From Arthrobacter sp. V1I9 (lineage in GTDB: Bacteria; Actinomycetota; Actinomycetes; Actinomycetales; Micrococcaceae), in assembly GCF_030817075.1 (NCBI RefSeq), contig NZ_JAUSYU010000001.1, positions 2,790,001-2,854,000 on the forward strand: 64,000 nt of DNA, in the 5' to 3' direction. Shown here piece by piece: positions 9,260 to 17,688 of this stretch (position 1 is its first letter; each line of letters opens with the position of its first letter). The notes beneath the pieces are model-generated. The model made no database searches, was not told the DNA's origin, and saw only the letters and a list, made by a program, of their open reading frames with translations. The position numbers and the translations under genes are program-made.

Positions 9260-10432
9260 TCAGTTTCCTTTGAGCAACCCAATGATTTCGTCGTGGAGCC
9301 TAGGGTCGGCGGGTTCCAAGCCGTCGAGCACGTCATAGATACTCACAGTCGACTGACGGACTTCTTTGACGCCGGCCCCCGTGAGGAACAATTTCGAGTA
9401 GTCCGCCTGACTCGAATCGACGGTCCGGGTCCAGCTCGGATCCCGCTCATTGGCGAACCACGCGGACGGCCCGAACTTGATTTGGAGCCTAGTCTGGCTC
9501 AGGTCGTTCGATTCTTCTTCCACGTCGACATTGATGGTCCACTGGTATATCCCCGCGAGTCTTGCGTTGACTCCGCGCACAAACCCCTCGCCCCGACTGG
9601 CGTTGAGTTGACGCCTCAGCGGTCCTTCGCTGAAAGCACTAAGGCGCCCCTTGACTCGCTGGAGGAGGTCGCGGCCCTCGCCAAACCGTTCCCTCGCCTG
9701 GAGGGCAAGATCATGAGCAAAGCGCTCGGCTGCTACTTCTTGCGGCTGCTCCTGATATCTGCGTATCTCCCCGGTATCACACATGGCAACAACAAAATTG
9801 AGCACGTCCTGATCACCCACGCGACCCCTTCCCCTAACGAACTTTCGGTGGAACTGCTCGATGAACGCATAGGCATCGGGATTCTTCCGCTGGTAAACCT
9901 TGTCGCAACCAACATGTTCCAGCAGTCGCTCAGCTAACTTGCCATACGTGAGAACTGCCGCGTCCTCCCACCCCAAGGTCTGCAAGGACACATCCTCATC
10001 GCGACACAAAAGAGCCACGACACCACGCTTGCCGTCCCGGACGCTGAACGCCAGATAACCGCTGTAACTGTGACCGTGACCGTCAGAGGTGAAGTAGTTC
10101 TCGATGACGACGACCGCATCTTCGCTCTCAAGGACAAGGTCGGCGATGTCCGAGCCCGCCCCGCCCACTGCGACGTTCACCTCCTGACGCACCAAGTAGC
10201 TGTAATGCGGAAGGGGTTCGCTCCCCACCGAGACCCGGTTCAACTCGTCGATAAAGATCCGCAGAAAACGGTCGCCCAGGTTGTGCGTCTGCTCAGGGTC
10301 CAATAACCATCCGAATACATTCGAGATCTGTTTCTCGTGGAGTCCGTGGTGCATGACGTCAAAGATGTTAAAACCCAGCTTGAGGGGCCTGCCCAGCACT
10401 GGCAGGAGCCCAGTTACCAAATCATCTGACAC
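9260..10432 (-). CDS. PD-(D/E)XK nuclease-like protein
   Basis: 390 aa, GTG start with GGGGGAGGA 6 nt before it. The N-terminal part (EKQISNVFGWLLDP, then HNLGDRFLRIFI, about residues 33-62) and the core SDIADLVLESEDAVVVIEN match the layout of the PDDEXK_4 superfamily, where D-x(n)-E-x-K forms the active site and the last motif normally reads IENK. Here it reads IENYF, so the usual catalytic Lys is Tyr, followed by the polar stretch TSDGHGHSY. The protein may be inactive, use another residue, or belong to a sister family with this conserved variant. It follows the helicase-nuclease operon on the opposite strand, suggesting a defence neighbourhood, which is not proven. Confidence 0.65.
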   Translation of the reverse strand: MSDDLVTGLLPVLGRPLKLGFNIFDVMHHGLHEKQISNVFGWLLDPEQTHNLGDRFLRIFIDELNRVSVGSEPLPHYSYLVRQEVNVAVGGAGSDIADLVLESEDAVVVIENYFTSDGHGHSYSGYLAFSVRDGKRGVVALLCRDEDVSLQTLGWEDAAVLTYGKLAERLLEHVGCDKVYQRKNPDAYAFIEQFHRKFVRGRGRVGDQDVLNFVVAMCDTGEIRRYQEQPQEVAAERFAHDLALQARERFGEGRDLLQRVKGRLSAFSEGPLRRQLNASRGEGFVRGVNARLAGIYQWTINVDVEEESNDLSQTRLQIKFGPSAWFANERDPSWTRTVDSSQADYSKLFLTGAGVKEVRQSTVSIYDVLDGLEPADPRLHDEIIGLLKGN

Positions 10433-10481
10433 GACATCCTCCCCCTAGCATCGAGGTTTCGCAGGTAGTTAACCTCGGGAA

Positions 10482-11783
10482 TTATTCATCCACCGCTTCC
10501 TCAATGCTGGCTTCAGACCCGCCCACAGTCTCTTCGTCGCGCTTTTTTCGTTTGAACAGCCCTGCGACGCTTCCGCCGACCGATCCCGCCGTGCCAGCGA
10601 TAGCCCCACCGATGCCCTTGACCACGGTGAGGGCCTGAGGCTCGTCCGGTATTCCGTCCCCGTCGATGTCGACGCTCCGGAACGCCCGCGACACCGTGTC
10701 GGCCGCGGTTGCCACCCCCGCACCGACTGCCACAGCACCCGTTGCGACGCCGCCTCCAACCGTGCTGGCAGTGCCTGAAATCCAACTGCCCGTCAGCTTT
10801 GCGGCATCTTCAAGTGCTGCAAGAGCTCGGTTCTGCTCGGCGTCGCCGTCCTCTGACTCAGGTCCGGCAGGAACGGCGAGATGTTCGGGGAACGTGTCTG
10901 GGGCTTCAGCAAACGCGGCCCGGGCCGCGGTCACGACTTCACGACCGAACACGAAGCGGGTGACGCCTCCCACTATGGCTCCGACTCCATATTCAATCGT
11001 TGCCTGCTGCTTACCGCTCAAATTTAGGCGCACGGCGTCCAGCTCACCGGTCTCGATGGTCCGAACCAAACTCTGCGCGGCGCCTCCAGGGAGGGTATCT
11101 GCGAGGGTGTTCGCCCAGTGCGACCAATCCGAGCGGCCAGCAGCGACGGTATTGCCGTCACCGGCGCCGCCTTCAGCCGACGCGCTTGATAGGTCTGTCG
11201 CCATCGTCGCGATCTGTTTTTGGCTGACCCGTTCATTCGAAAGCCCGTAGACAAGGGCGAGGGCCTGGTCTTTGTCGAGATCCATCCCGTGAATATCGGC
11301 GATAGCGAGCGCGAAAACCGCTGTGATCTCGAACTGCAACTGCTCATCGCCCGCGGGAAGGAGAGCAGCAGCTCGCTGTGCACCGTTCTTCGCAGTTCCC
11401 ATCGCCATGTTCTTTGCGGCCTGCTTCGCAGCGCTCTTGGCGGCCAACTTGACGGCTTCCTTGCCGGTCTTCTTGGCGGCCTGTTGGCCCGCGCTCTTCA
11501 TACCTGCTGCTGCGGCCCCTACTCCAGGGATCATCGCGATACCAATATCAGCCGCGATGGCACCGGCGCTGATAAGGGCACCAGCAGTGGTGATCGACGT
11601 CGCGTAGTGACGCTCCAACATCTGGATGACCTCAGCGGGCGTCGCATCCGGATGGCGCCGGCGGAGCCTCATGACGTACTTGCGAGCGATCGAATGACGG
11701 GCGCTAACAGCCTTTGCAATGTCACGCGTGGCGTCCTCGCCGACAAGCTCTGCCTCCAGCGTGATGCTCTCGATATCGGTCAT
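10482..11783 (-). CDS. Gly/Ala-rich EcsC-like protein
   Basis: 433 aa, ATG with AGAGGAG upstream. The central part has hydrophobic Gly/Ala segments (ALISAGAIAADIGIAMIPG, about 70-90) and an Ala/Lys-rich helix, then FEITAVFALAIADIHGMDL, which resembles the EcsC family signature of a helix ending in a G-x-D-L turn. Near residue 375 there is a Ca-binding-loop-like motif DIDGDGIPDE, then Gly-rich repeats, a basic patch (FKRKKR) and an acidic tail. There is no signal peptide. The EcsC relationship is a tentative reading; function is unknown. The gene lies on the same strand as the PD-(D/E)XK gene, 49 nt upstream of its start, so the two may be co-transcribed. Confidence 0.6.
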   Translation of the reverse strand: MTDIESITLEAELVGEDATRDIAKAVSARHSIARKYVMRLRRRHPDATPAEVIQMLERHYATSITTAGALISAGAIAADIGIAMIPGVGAAAAGMKSAGQQAAKKTGKEAVKLAAKSAAKQAAKNMAMGTAKNGAQRAAALLPAGDEQLQFEITAVFALAIADIHGMDLDKDQALALVYGLSNERVSQKQIATMATDLSSASAEGGAGDGNTVAAGRSDWSHWANTLADTLPGGAAQSLVRTIETGELDAVRLNLSGKQQATIEYGVGAIVGGVTRFVFGREVVTAARAAFAEAPDTFPEHLAVPAGPESEDGDAEQNRALAALEDAAKLTGSWISGTASTVGGGVATGAVAVGAGVATAADTVSRAFRSVDIDGDGIPDEPQALTVVKGIGGAIAGTAGSVGGSVAGLFKRKKRDEETVGGSEASIEEAVDE

Positions 11784-12088
11784 CGCTTACTCCTCTGTGG
11801 TTGCACCTCTCGGAAGGTGTGAACGCGGCCGATAGGTGAGAATTCGCCAGTGGCCCGTGGATCTATGGTGATTGTATTCATAGATCCAGGCTTGACAGGT
11901 CACGGCGCGTTCAGACTCCTCGACCAAGTGACTCCCACCTGCGCCCACTAACGTCCTGAGTAGGCTCAATCGACTCCCCACTCAGGCGCGATATGCCCGG
12001 TCTGGTACCCGACCGTGCCACATGCTAGACCCGCGCGATCGGATGCAGCGGGTGTTTGCCTTCATGAGCCTCTGGCGTGCAGTCGGCC
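11784..12088. other. Non-coding spacer with dyads
   Basis: About 305 bp between two minus-strand genes. It holds the dyad at 11859-11887 (separate entry), a TTGACA at 11892-11897 without a convincing partner box, a 7-bp repeat CCTGAGT/ACTCAGG (11955-11961 and 11980-11986) and an imperfect hairpin at 11998-12015 that could end the hydrolase operon. No convincing gene or tRNA is seen. Confidence 0.5.
11859..11887. promoter_or_regulatory. Operator-like palindrome over a -10 box
   Basis: Perfect 9-bp arms GGATCTATG (11859-11867) and CATAGATCC (11879-11887) flank an 11-bp spacer. On the minus strand the spacer contains TACAAT, a good -10 hexamer, about 90 bp before the start of the EcsC-like gene. 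A repressor bound here would block that promoter. The -35 is not clear. Confidence 0.45.
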
Positions 12089-12871
12089 CTATAGCAACCG
12101 CCGCTGCCGGAACATCGGGAACGACTCCCGTACAGGCTCCACGGTCTCCAGCGACACCTCCACCACCCGCACGCCGGGCCCCACTCCCAGGTCCGCTTCG
12201 ACAACCCCCATCGGGTCCACCAGCACGCTCCGTCCCACAGACACGGGCGGCGCCTGGCACACCCCCGCCACGTACACGCTGTTCTCGATCGCCCGGGCCG
12301 CGTTCAGCGCCAGCCACTGTTCGGTCTTGTGCTCCCCCGGCACCCAGGACGAGCAGACCAGCAGGACCTGCGCGCCGGCGTCGGCCAGCGACCTCGCGAG
12401 CTCCGGGAACCGCAGGTCGTAGCAGGTCATCAGCCCGAACCGCACTCCCCCGTGCTCGAACACCACCGGGACGGTGGACGGGCCGGGCTTGATGAACGTG
12501 GATTCCCCGAAGCCCTGCGCGTCGAAAAGGTGGATCTTCCGGTAGGAAGCCAGCCGGCCGCCGTCGGGCCCGAAAGCCACCAGCGTGTTGTACGCCCTGC
12601 CCGGCTCGTCCGAGGTCTCCACCACGCCCGCCACCAGCGCGATCCGGTGACGGTGGGCGATGGCGGCGAGTTCCCGGCAGACGGGCCCGTCCAGGGGCTC
12701 GGCCACCGCGGGGAACGTCGCGTCCACCTTCTTCTTCTCGTAGGTGGCGTACTCCGGGAAGGCGACCAGCCCGGCGCCGTCGCGCGCTGCCTCGGCGGCG
12801 AACCGATCGATCGCGGCAAGGTTGGCGAGAATGTCGGCGCCCGACTCCAGCTGCCCCAGCGCTATCCTCAC
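12089..12871 (-). CDS. Carbon-nitrogen hydrolase (nitrilase superfamily)
   Basis: 260 aa, GTG start with GGAAGGAAC upstream. The Glu-Lys-Cys triad is visible: FPEYAT (Glu about 40), YRKIHLFD (Lys) and MTCYDLRFPE (Cys). The motif GLMTCYDLRFPE is typical of omega-amidase/Nit-like and other simple amidase branches, and the length is normal. It is last in an operon with an APC permease 51 nt upstream and a second C-N hydrolase beyond that, suggesting uptake and deamidation of a small amide or nitrile. The exact substrate cannot be read from the sequence. Confidence 0.85.
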   Translation of the reverse strand: MRIALGQLESGADILANLAAIDRFAAEAARDGAGLVAFPEYATYEKKKVDATFPAVAEPLDGPVCRELAAIAHRHRIALVAGVVETSDEPGRAYNTLVAFGPDGGRLASYRKIHLFDAQGFGESTFIKPGPSTVPVVFEHGGVRFGLMTCYDLRFPELARSLADAGAQVLLVCSSWVPGEHKTEQWLALNAARAIENSVYVAGVCQAPPVSVGRSVLVDPMGVVEADLGVGPGVRVVEVSLETVEPVRESFPMFRQRRLL

Positions 12872-12922
12872 AAGGGTTCCTTCCCCGGCCCCAGCGGGCC
12901 AAACAACCAGACTGTCCAGAAC

Positions 12923-14272
12923 TTAGGCAGCCGCCTCGACCGTTGCCTTCTCCGTGGCCGACATCTCCGGCGGCGCCGCCTTGAAGCCCCGCGTGATCAG
13001 GGCCAGGACCACCACACCCAGCACCAGCCAGGACACACCCAGCGTAATGGCGTTGCTGTCCAGCCGGGAGAGCAGGTAGGCGCAGATGACGGCGCCGATC
13101 ACCGGGACCACCACATAGGACAGAGGGTTCAGCTGCTGCCCGGCCCGGCGCTGGCGCACATAGTGGAACACTACCGAGGCGTTCACCAGCGTGAAGGCGG
13201 TGAAGGCACCAAAGTTGATGAACGACGTCGAGGTGGCCACGTCCAGGAAGATCGCGATCAGGCCAACGATGCCGGTGATCACCAGGTTCGCCACCGGGGT
13301 GTGGAACTTCTCGCTGAGCTTCCCGAAGACCGCCTTGGGCAGGACGGAGTCGCGGCCCATCGCGTACAGCAGCCGGGAGGCGCTGGCCTGCGCGGCGAGG
13401 CCGGAGGCGAACTGCGCCACCACCAGGCCGGCCAGGAACACGGCGCCGAACAGCTGCCCGCCGATCTGCAGGGCGATGGAACTGGCCGCGGACGCCGAGT
13501 CCTCGAACACGCCGCCGGGGTGGACCAGCTGGGTCACGTAGGACACCGCCACGAAAATGCCGCCGCCGATCAGGGCCACCAGCATGATGGCGCGCGGCAC
13601 GGTCCGGCGCGGGTTGATGGTTTCCTCGGTGAGGGTGGTGACGGCGTCGAACCCCAGGAACGAGTACGCGGCGATGGCGGCGCCAGCGGAGATGGTGGCG
13701 AAGCTGGCGGTGTCGTTGAAGAACGGCTGCCCGCTGGCCAATCCCCCGGCGCCGTTGGCGGACACCACGCTGCCGATGGCCAGCGCCACGAAGAACACGA
13801 GAACCAGCAGCTGGAACGCCATCAGCACGTAGTTGGCCTTGTCCGCCACCTTGATGCCCAGGATGTTCAGCAGCGTGGTGATGACGATGAAGCCCACGAT
13901 CCAGACGCCGATGGGGATGCCGGGGAACTGGGCGCTGAGGTAGGAGCCGCCGATGAGCCAGATGACCATGGGCAGGAAGAGGTAGTCGAGCAGCACGGCC
14001 CAGCCCACAAGGAACCCGACCCGGGAATCGATGGACCGGCGGACGTAGGTGTAGGCGGAGCCGGCCACAGGGTAGGCGATGGCCATCCGGCCGTAGCTGT
14101 GCGCGGTGAACAGCATGGCCACGAGCGCCACGAGGTACGCGGCGGGCGCTGCGCCGCCGGTGGTTTCGGCGATGATGCCGAAAATCCCCAGGACGATGAT
14201 GGGGGTCAGGTACGCCAGCCCGAACAGGACCAGCGAGGGCAGCTTCAGCGTGCGGGTGAGGGTTGTTGTCAC
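12923..14272 (-). CDS. APC-superfamily amino-acid/amine permease
   Basis: 449 aa, GTG start with AAGGAAACACC. About 12 hydrophobic segments are present. The first contains GLAYLTPIIVLGIFG, the unwound TM1 motif of APC transporters, and TM6 has AYSFLGFDAVTTLTEE, a typical APC substrate-site segment. It sits in the inner membrane and probably imports an amine or amino-acid-like compound by cation coupling. It lies 9 nt after the upstream hydrolase gene and 51 nt before the next, forming one operon of uptake and hydrolysis. Confidence 0.85.
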   Translation of the reverse strand: MTTTLTRTLKLPSLVLFGLAYLTPIIVLGIFGIIAETTGGAAPAAYLVALVAMLFTAHSYGRMAIAYPVAGSAYTYVRRSIDSRVGFLVGWAVLLDYLFLPMVIWLIGGSYLSAQFPGIPIGVWIVGFIVITTLLNILGIKVADKANYVLMAFQLLVLVFFVALAIGSVVSANGAGGLASGQPFFNDTASFATISAGAAIAAYSFLGFDAVTTLTEETINPRRTVPRAIMLVALIGGGIFVAVSYVTQLVHPGGVFEDSASAASSIALQIGGQLFGAVFLAGLVVAQFASGLAAQASASRLLYAMGRDSVLPKAVFGKLSEKFHTPVANLVITGIVGLIAIFLDVATSTSFINFGAFTAFTLVNASVVFHYVRQRRAGQQLNPLSYVVVPVIGAVICAYLLSRLDSNAITLGVSWLVLGVVVLALITRGFKAAPPEMSATEKATVEAAA

Positions 14273-14281
14273 GGTGTTTCC

Positions 14282-15160
14282 TTACGGCTTGTAGGACGGC
14301 GGTGTCCAGGTGGCCGGGTTGATCCGGCCTTGGTAGACGGAAAGTTCGACGGCGGGCTCCCCCTCGCGGAACTGCGACCAGGGGCGGTTGAGGTTCTCGG
14401 TACCGTGTGTGCGGACGCGGTCGACGGCGGCAAGGTCCAGTTCCGCGGTGAGCAGTACCGGTTGGTCGTCCGGCGCCTCGGCGAGGGTGTTGCCCTCCGG
14501 GTCCACGATGATGCTTTGGCCTTTGCCGGTGGGGCCGGCGCAGTTGACGCTGACCATAAAGACCTGGTTGACGATGGCGTTGGCCTTGGCGAGGATCAGT
14601 TCCTGCCTGCGGTCCGGGGTGGTGGTCTTGACGACGTTGAGGATGACTTCGGCGCCCATCCAGGCGAGCTGGCGGGACACCTCCGGGTACCAGGCGTCGT
14701 AGCAGATGTTCAGGCCCACCCTGCCGATGCCGGGCAGGTCCACGGTGGTGAACCGGTCGCCGGGGTCGTAGGGCTCGAACGGGCGCCAGGGGAAGATCTT
14801 CCGGTAGTAGCCGGCGAGCTCCCCTTCCGGGGAGAGGACCAGCTGGGTGTTGAACAGCTGGCCTTCCGGGCCGTGTTCGCAGACGCTGCCGGGGACCAGC
14901 CAGATGTTGAGGTCTTTGGCGAGTTGCTTGAGTTCTTTGACCCTTGGCCCGTCCAGCGGTTCGGCGGAGGCCTGGAGCATTTCGGTTCGCTGCAGGTCCG
15001 GGTTTTCGTCGCCGAAGAGGTGCAGCTCGGGGAAGACCACCAGCTTGCTGTTCGGCTGGGCTTCGAGGGCTTCTTTGACCTCGTCAGCGAAGGCCGAGAC
15101 GGGTTCGCCGATGAGCCGCGGCCTTGCTTGGGCGGCGATGAGGGGAAGGATACGTTGCAT
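14282..15160 (-). CDS. Carbon-nitrogen hydrolase (nitrilase superfamily)
   Basis: 292 aa, ATG with GGAGAAAAACC. The triad is visible: VVFPELHLFG (Glu), YYRKIFPWRPFEP (Lys) and NICYDAWYPEV (Cys). The CYDAWYPE form and the extended loop around FPWRPFEP differ from the smaller hydrolase downstream, so the two enzymes probably act on different C-N bonds, for example successive steps on one substrate. It is the first gene of the hydrolase-permease-hydrolase operon. Its start is 73 bp from a divergent FCD regulator, with an operator-like dyad between them. Confidence 0.85.
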   Translation of the reverse strand: MQRILPLIAAQARPRLIGEPVSAFADEVKEALEAQPNSKLVVFPELHLFGDENPDLQRTEMLQASAEPLDGPRVKELKQLAKDLNIWLVPGSVCEHGPEGQLFNTQLVLSPEGELAGYYRKIFPWRPFEPYDPGDRFTTVDLPGIGRVGLNICYDAWYPEVSRQLAWMGAEVILNVVKTTTPDRRQELILAKANAIVNQVFMVSVNCAGPTGKGQSIIVDPEGNTLAEAPDDQPVLLTAELDLAAVDRVRTHGTENLNRPWSQFREGEPAVELSVYQGRINPATWTPPSYKP

Positions 15161-15196
15161 GGTTTTTCTCCACTGTGGGGTGTGATCCGGGTTATA

Positions 15197-15215
15197 TTAG
15201 ATCAGAATGATCCAA
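15197..15215. promoter_or_regulatory. GntR-type operator in divergent promoter region
   Basis: TTAGATCA-GAA-TGATCCAA is a near-perfect 19-bp dyad (one mismatched pair) in the 73-bp gap between the hydrolase operon and the divergent regulator. TATATTAG just to its left could serve as a -10 region. The position suits autoregulation plus control of the operon by the adjacent GntR protein; this is inferred. Confidence 0.55.
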
Positions 15216-15233
15216 TAAAGGAAAGGGGGCAGC

Positions 15234-16004
15234 GTGGGCCGTAAGGTAGCGGTTATGACGGATCAGCTGGAGGACACCGCCGAGCCCTCGCGCCTTGTTG
15301 CCGGCAGGATGCCCGGGATGGAGCGCCGCAGCGCCATGGACGCGGTCCGCATGCGGATCGGGATGGCTATTTCCCTTGGGCTGCTGAAACCGGGCGAGCG
15401 GCTGCCGGACCAGGAGGACGTTGCACTGGGCCTCTCGGTCAGCCCGATCACCGCCCGGCGTGCGCTGGCGAGTTTGGCGGAGCAGGGCGTGGTGGTGCGG
15501 CGGCGCGGCCGGGCTGGCGGAACGTTTGTGGCGGATTCACCGCCTAGCGATGTTTTGTCGGAGCTGTCGGCGTCACCGGCCGAGTCCCAGGCGGTGAACC
15601 GGCTGGTGGACCGGCGCCTGCTGTTCGAGTGCGCCGTGACGCACTACGCAGCGGTCAACGCGACGCCGGAGCAACTGGATGAGCTCGACCGGCTGACCCG
15701 GGACATGGCCGAGGCAACGGATTGGTCCGTCTACCATCAGGCGGACGAGCAGTTCCATCAACTGGTGGGAGCGGCCTCAGGGATGGGCACCGCTGTCGAG
15801 GTGTATCACGAGACGCTCGCCGAGCTCTACGACTACTTCATCCCCTACCCCATTGAGAAGCTCCACAAGTCCAACCACGACCACATCGCACTGCTAGCTG
15901 CTATGCGTGCCGGTCGCGTTGAAGAAGCGGTGGAGGTCTCCCGGAAACATGTGGACATCCTGCACCGGACAATGTTTATGGGGCTTGCGCAGGGCGCACA
16001 ATAA
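15234..16004 (+). CDS. GntR-family regulator, FCD domain
   Basis: 256 aa from GTG 15234 (GGAAAGGGGG upstream); ATG 15255 is an alternative. The winged helix-turn-helix covers about residues 35-100 (LPDQEDVALGLSVSPITARR, wing RRRGRAGGTFV). The FCD ligand domain follows, with helices LVDRRLLFECAV and YHQADEQFHQLV, whose Asp/His residues typically hold a metal near the effector. FCD regulators usually bind carboxylic acids. It is divergent from the C-N hydrolase operon and probably controls it. Confidence 0.85.
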   Translation: MGRKVAVMTDQLEDTAEPSRLVAGRMPGMERRSAMDAVRMRIGMAISLGLLKPGERLPDQEDVALGLSVSPITARRALASLAEQGVVVRRRGRAGGTFVADSPPSDVLSELSASPAESQAVNRLVDRRLLFECAVTHYAAVNATPEQLDELDRLTRDMAEATDWSVYHQADEQFHQLVGAASGMGTAVEVYHETLAELYDYFIPYPIEKLHKSNHDHIALLAAMRAGRVEEAVEVSRKHVDILHRTMFMGLAQGAQ

Positions 16005-16057
16005 GCTAAACAAGCCCCAAACTCTTGTCACAAACTATTGAGGTCCTTCTCGTCTGT

Positions 16058-16063
16058 CATAGT
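16058..16063 (+). promoter_or_regulatory. -10 box of a leaderless start
   Basis: CATAGT is followed by 6 nt and the ATG at 16070, so transcription would begin at or next to the start codon. No Shine-Dalgarno sequence precedes this ATG. The same CATAGT-N6-ATG arrangement occurs at 53465. Confidence 0.45.
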
Positions 16064-16069
16064 TACTTC

Positions 16070-16969
16070 ATGACAACACCAGAGCTTCCGGGGGCAAGCT
16101 CACAGCAGTCTGCGCCCCACCAGCCACACTCAAATTACGCACAGCCAAATCAAGGTGCATCGTCGCAGGTGCTTCCGCCTCAACCGGCAAAAACAAAGAA
16201 GCAAAGAAATGTCCTCGGGCTTATCGCCCTGATCACGGCGATTGTAGGATTCATATTCGCCTGCATACCTGGCGCCCTCATCGTTGGCTGGGTCCTGCTG
16301 CCGATCGCATTCATTTTGGCTATCGTTTCTCTCTTCATCAAAGGCAAACCCAAGGGGATGGGCATAGCAGCCCTAATTGTCTCAATCGTCGGAACTATCG
16401 TCGGCTTCGTCGTCTTCTTTTCCGTCGTTGGATCATCCTTCGACAATGCCTTTGGAAGCGGCGACACCAAAGTAGTAGCACCGTCTGGCGAGGCAGGCTC
16501 CAATGCAGGAACAGCAGAGAAGAACACGGAAGCCAAAACTGGAACTCGCGAGAATCCTTCTCCGATAGGCTCGGTCGTTGAATCGGAAGACTGGCGCGTT
16601 GTGATCAACTCCGTGACTCTCGCCGCTTCAAGTGCCGTTGCTGCGGCCAATGAATTCAATGATCCGCCTGCCGAGGGTTCCGAGTACATCCTGGTGAATT
16701 ACTCCGCCACCTATGTCGGCGACGACTCCAATGGGCAAATGCCAGCCTTCGTCTCACTGGAATACGTCACTGCGGATGGCAGGACCATCAACAGTTTCGA
16801 CAAGACAGTCATTGCACCTGATGCCATCAATTCGTCAAACACCCTCTACAAGGATGGAACAGCAACAGGGAACGTGGCTTTTGAAGTGCCAAGCGCCACT
16901 GCTGCCCAAGGCGTCCTCGCCGTAAGGCCGGGCATGCTCGGCGACAAGGCTTTCGTAGCCGTCAAGTAA
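16070..16969 (+). CDS. Membrane protein with DUF4190-like anchor and DUF4352-like domain
   Basis: 299 aa. The Gln/Pro-rich N-terminus (about 45 residues) is cytoplasmic. Then come KKQRNVLGLIALITAIVGF and further hydrophobic segments to about residue 125, a DUF4190-like hairpin. A Ser/Thr/Gly linker leads to an extracellular domain (about 165-299) of beta type with SEYILVNYSATYVG and VAFEVPS, resembling the DUF4352 Ig-like fold. Codons are richer in A/T-ending forms than neighbouring genes, suggesting later acquisition. The start appears leaderless; an upstream TTG at 16025 is less likely. The role is unknown, probably surface or envelope. Confidence 0.7.
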   Translation: MTTPELPGASSQQSAPHQPHSNYAQPNQGASSQVLPPQPAKTKKQRNVLGLIALITAIVGFIFACIPGALIVGWVLLPIAFILAIVSLFIKGKPKGMGIAALIVSIVGTIVGFVVFFSVVGSSFDNAFGSGDTKVVAPSGEAGSNAGTAEKNTEAKTGTRENPSPIGSVVESEDWRVVINSVTLAASSAVAAANEFNDPPAEGSEYILVNYSATYVGDDSNGQMPAFVSLEYVTADGRTINSFDKTVIAPDAINSSNTLYKDGTATGNVAFEVPSATAAQGVLAVRPGMLGDKAFVAVK

Positions 16970-16981
16970 CTCTAAAAGAAC

Positions 16982-17015
16982 ACAAAGCCCCCGGGCCATT
17001 ACTCGGGGGCTTTGT
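16982..17015. terminator. Hairpin after the membrane-protein gene
   Basis: Perfect 12-bp arms ACAAAGCCCCCG (16982-16993) and CGGGGGCTTTGT (17004-17015) with a 10-nt loop, starting 13 nt after the TAA. Arms ending in AAA/TTT make it usable in both directions, so it may also stop the minus-strand pair ending at 17104. Confidence 0.75.
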
Positions 17016-17103
17016 CGCGATATTGACAAAATGCTTCTACGCGGGCTGATGGTGTGGCCGTATAGCGCGCGATCACTCGGTCATCGTCATTCACCCCGTC
17101 AAG

Positions 17104-17688
17104 CTATGGTGACATTGCCAGAAGGAGCATCTCACGGTGGCGGAGGTAGGCCGCTGCACCATGGTCATCGAGAATCGGGATACGAATAACAGGCGGATGG
17201 CCCATCGTGGGAATTACTAGGTCTCGCAACGCATCGTTGTAAGCACGCTGTCGCCGCCTCCCGCCTGGACCAAATCCGGTCGCATCCTTTGCAGCACGAT
17301 ATTTGTCTGCCGTCGGCGCCCACTGGCGGCAAAGATTTTTGAAGAAACTTATCTCGTAACCGAGGGGCACCCCAGGCGGATACAGCTCCAAAGTCTGCAA
17401 GCGGAAACTTGTAAAGTGCTGCACCTCATCAATTTCAATGAAAGTCCCTGTCGGAGCGTGATAGAAGTCGCCGGGCAGGGCTATAACGCGTTTGCCCTGC
17501 TGCGCTGCAGCCTGGCCTTCCAGGGCCAGAAAAATGGCTTCTAGCGCAGGACCAGCTATTTTTGCTGCTACTTTTGGAAGGGCCAAGTGGCCACGCTGAT
17601 TGATCCACGAGACTTTGGCAACCTCGAGTTGAATTTCATCACTGGCCGCCGCTTCCCGAAAGGCGGTCTGGGCCGCTCCGACAGGCAT
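17104..17688 (-). CDS. Hypothetical protein, possible endonuclease-like fold
   Basis: 194 aa. The core LPGDFYHAPTG then FIEIDEVQHFTS (about residues 71-93) has the beta-hairpin layout of PD-(D/E)XK-like nucleases (Asp74, Glu85, with Gln90-His91 in the region where Lys or His may act), and resembles the EIDG..H form of some VSR/DUF559 proteins. The C-terminal part has RRRQRAYNDALRDL and PPVIRIP. It starts 1 nt inside the stop of the upstream DUF6308-like gene (TAATG) with AGGAGCG before it, so the two are coupled. The nuclease reading is inferred from pattern only. Confidence 0.6.
   Translation of the reverse strand: MPVGAAQTAFREAAASDEIQLEVAKVSWINQRGHLALPKVAAKIAGPALEAIFLALEGQAAAQQGKRVIALPGDFYHAPTGTFIEIDEVQHFTSFRLQTLELYPPGVPLGYEISFFKNLCRQWAPTADKYRAAKDATGFGPGGRRRQRAYNDALRDLVIPTMGHPPVIRIPILDDHGAAAYLRHREMLLLAMSP

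Noticed and set aside
9097..9336. 79-codon minus-strand frame
   Set aside because: It overlaps the PDDEXK-like gene end and the nested dyad, and shows no coding character.
12329..15244. Long open frame (971 codons) on the + strand
   Set aside because: It lies antisense to three well-supported genes; its product is Gly/Arg/His-rich without any domain, as expected of GC-rich shadow frames.
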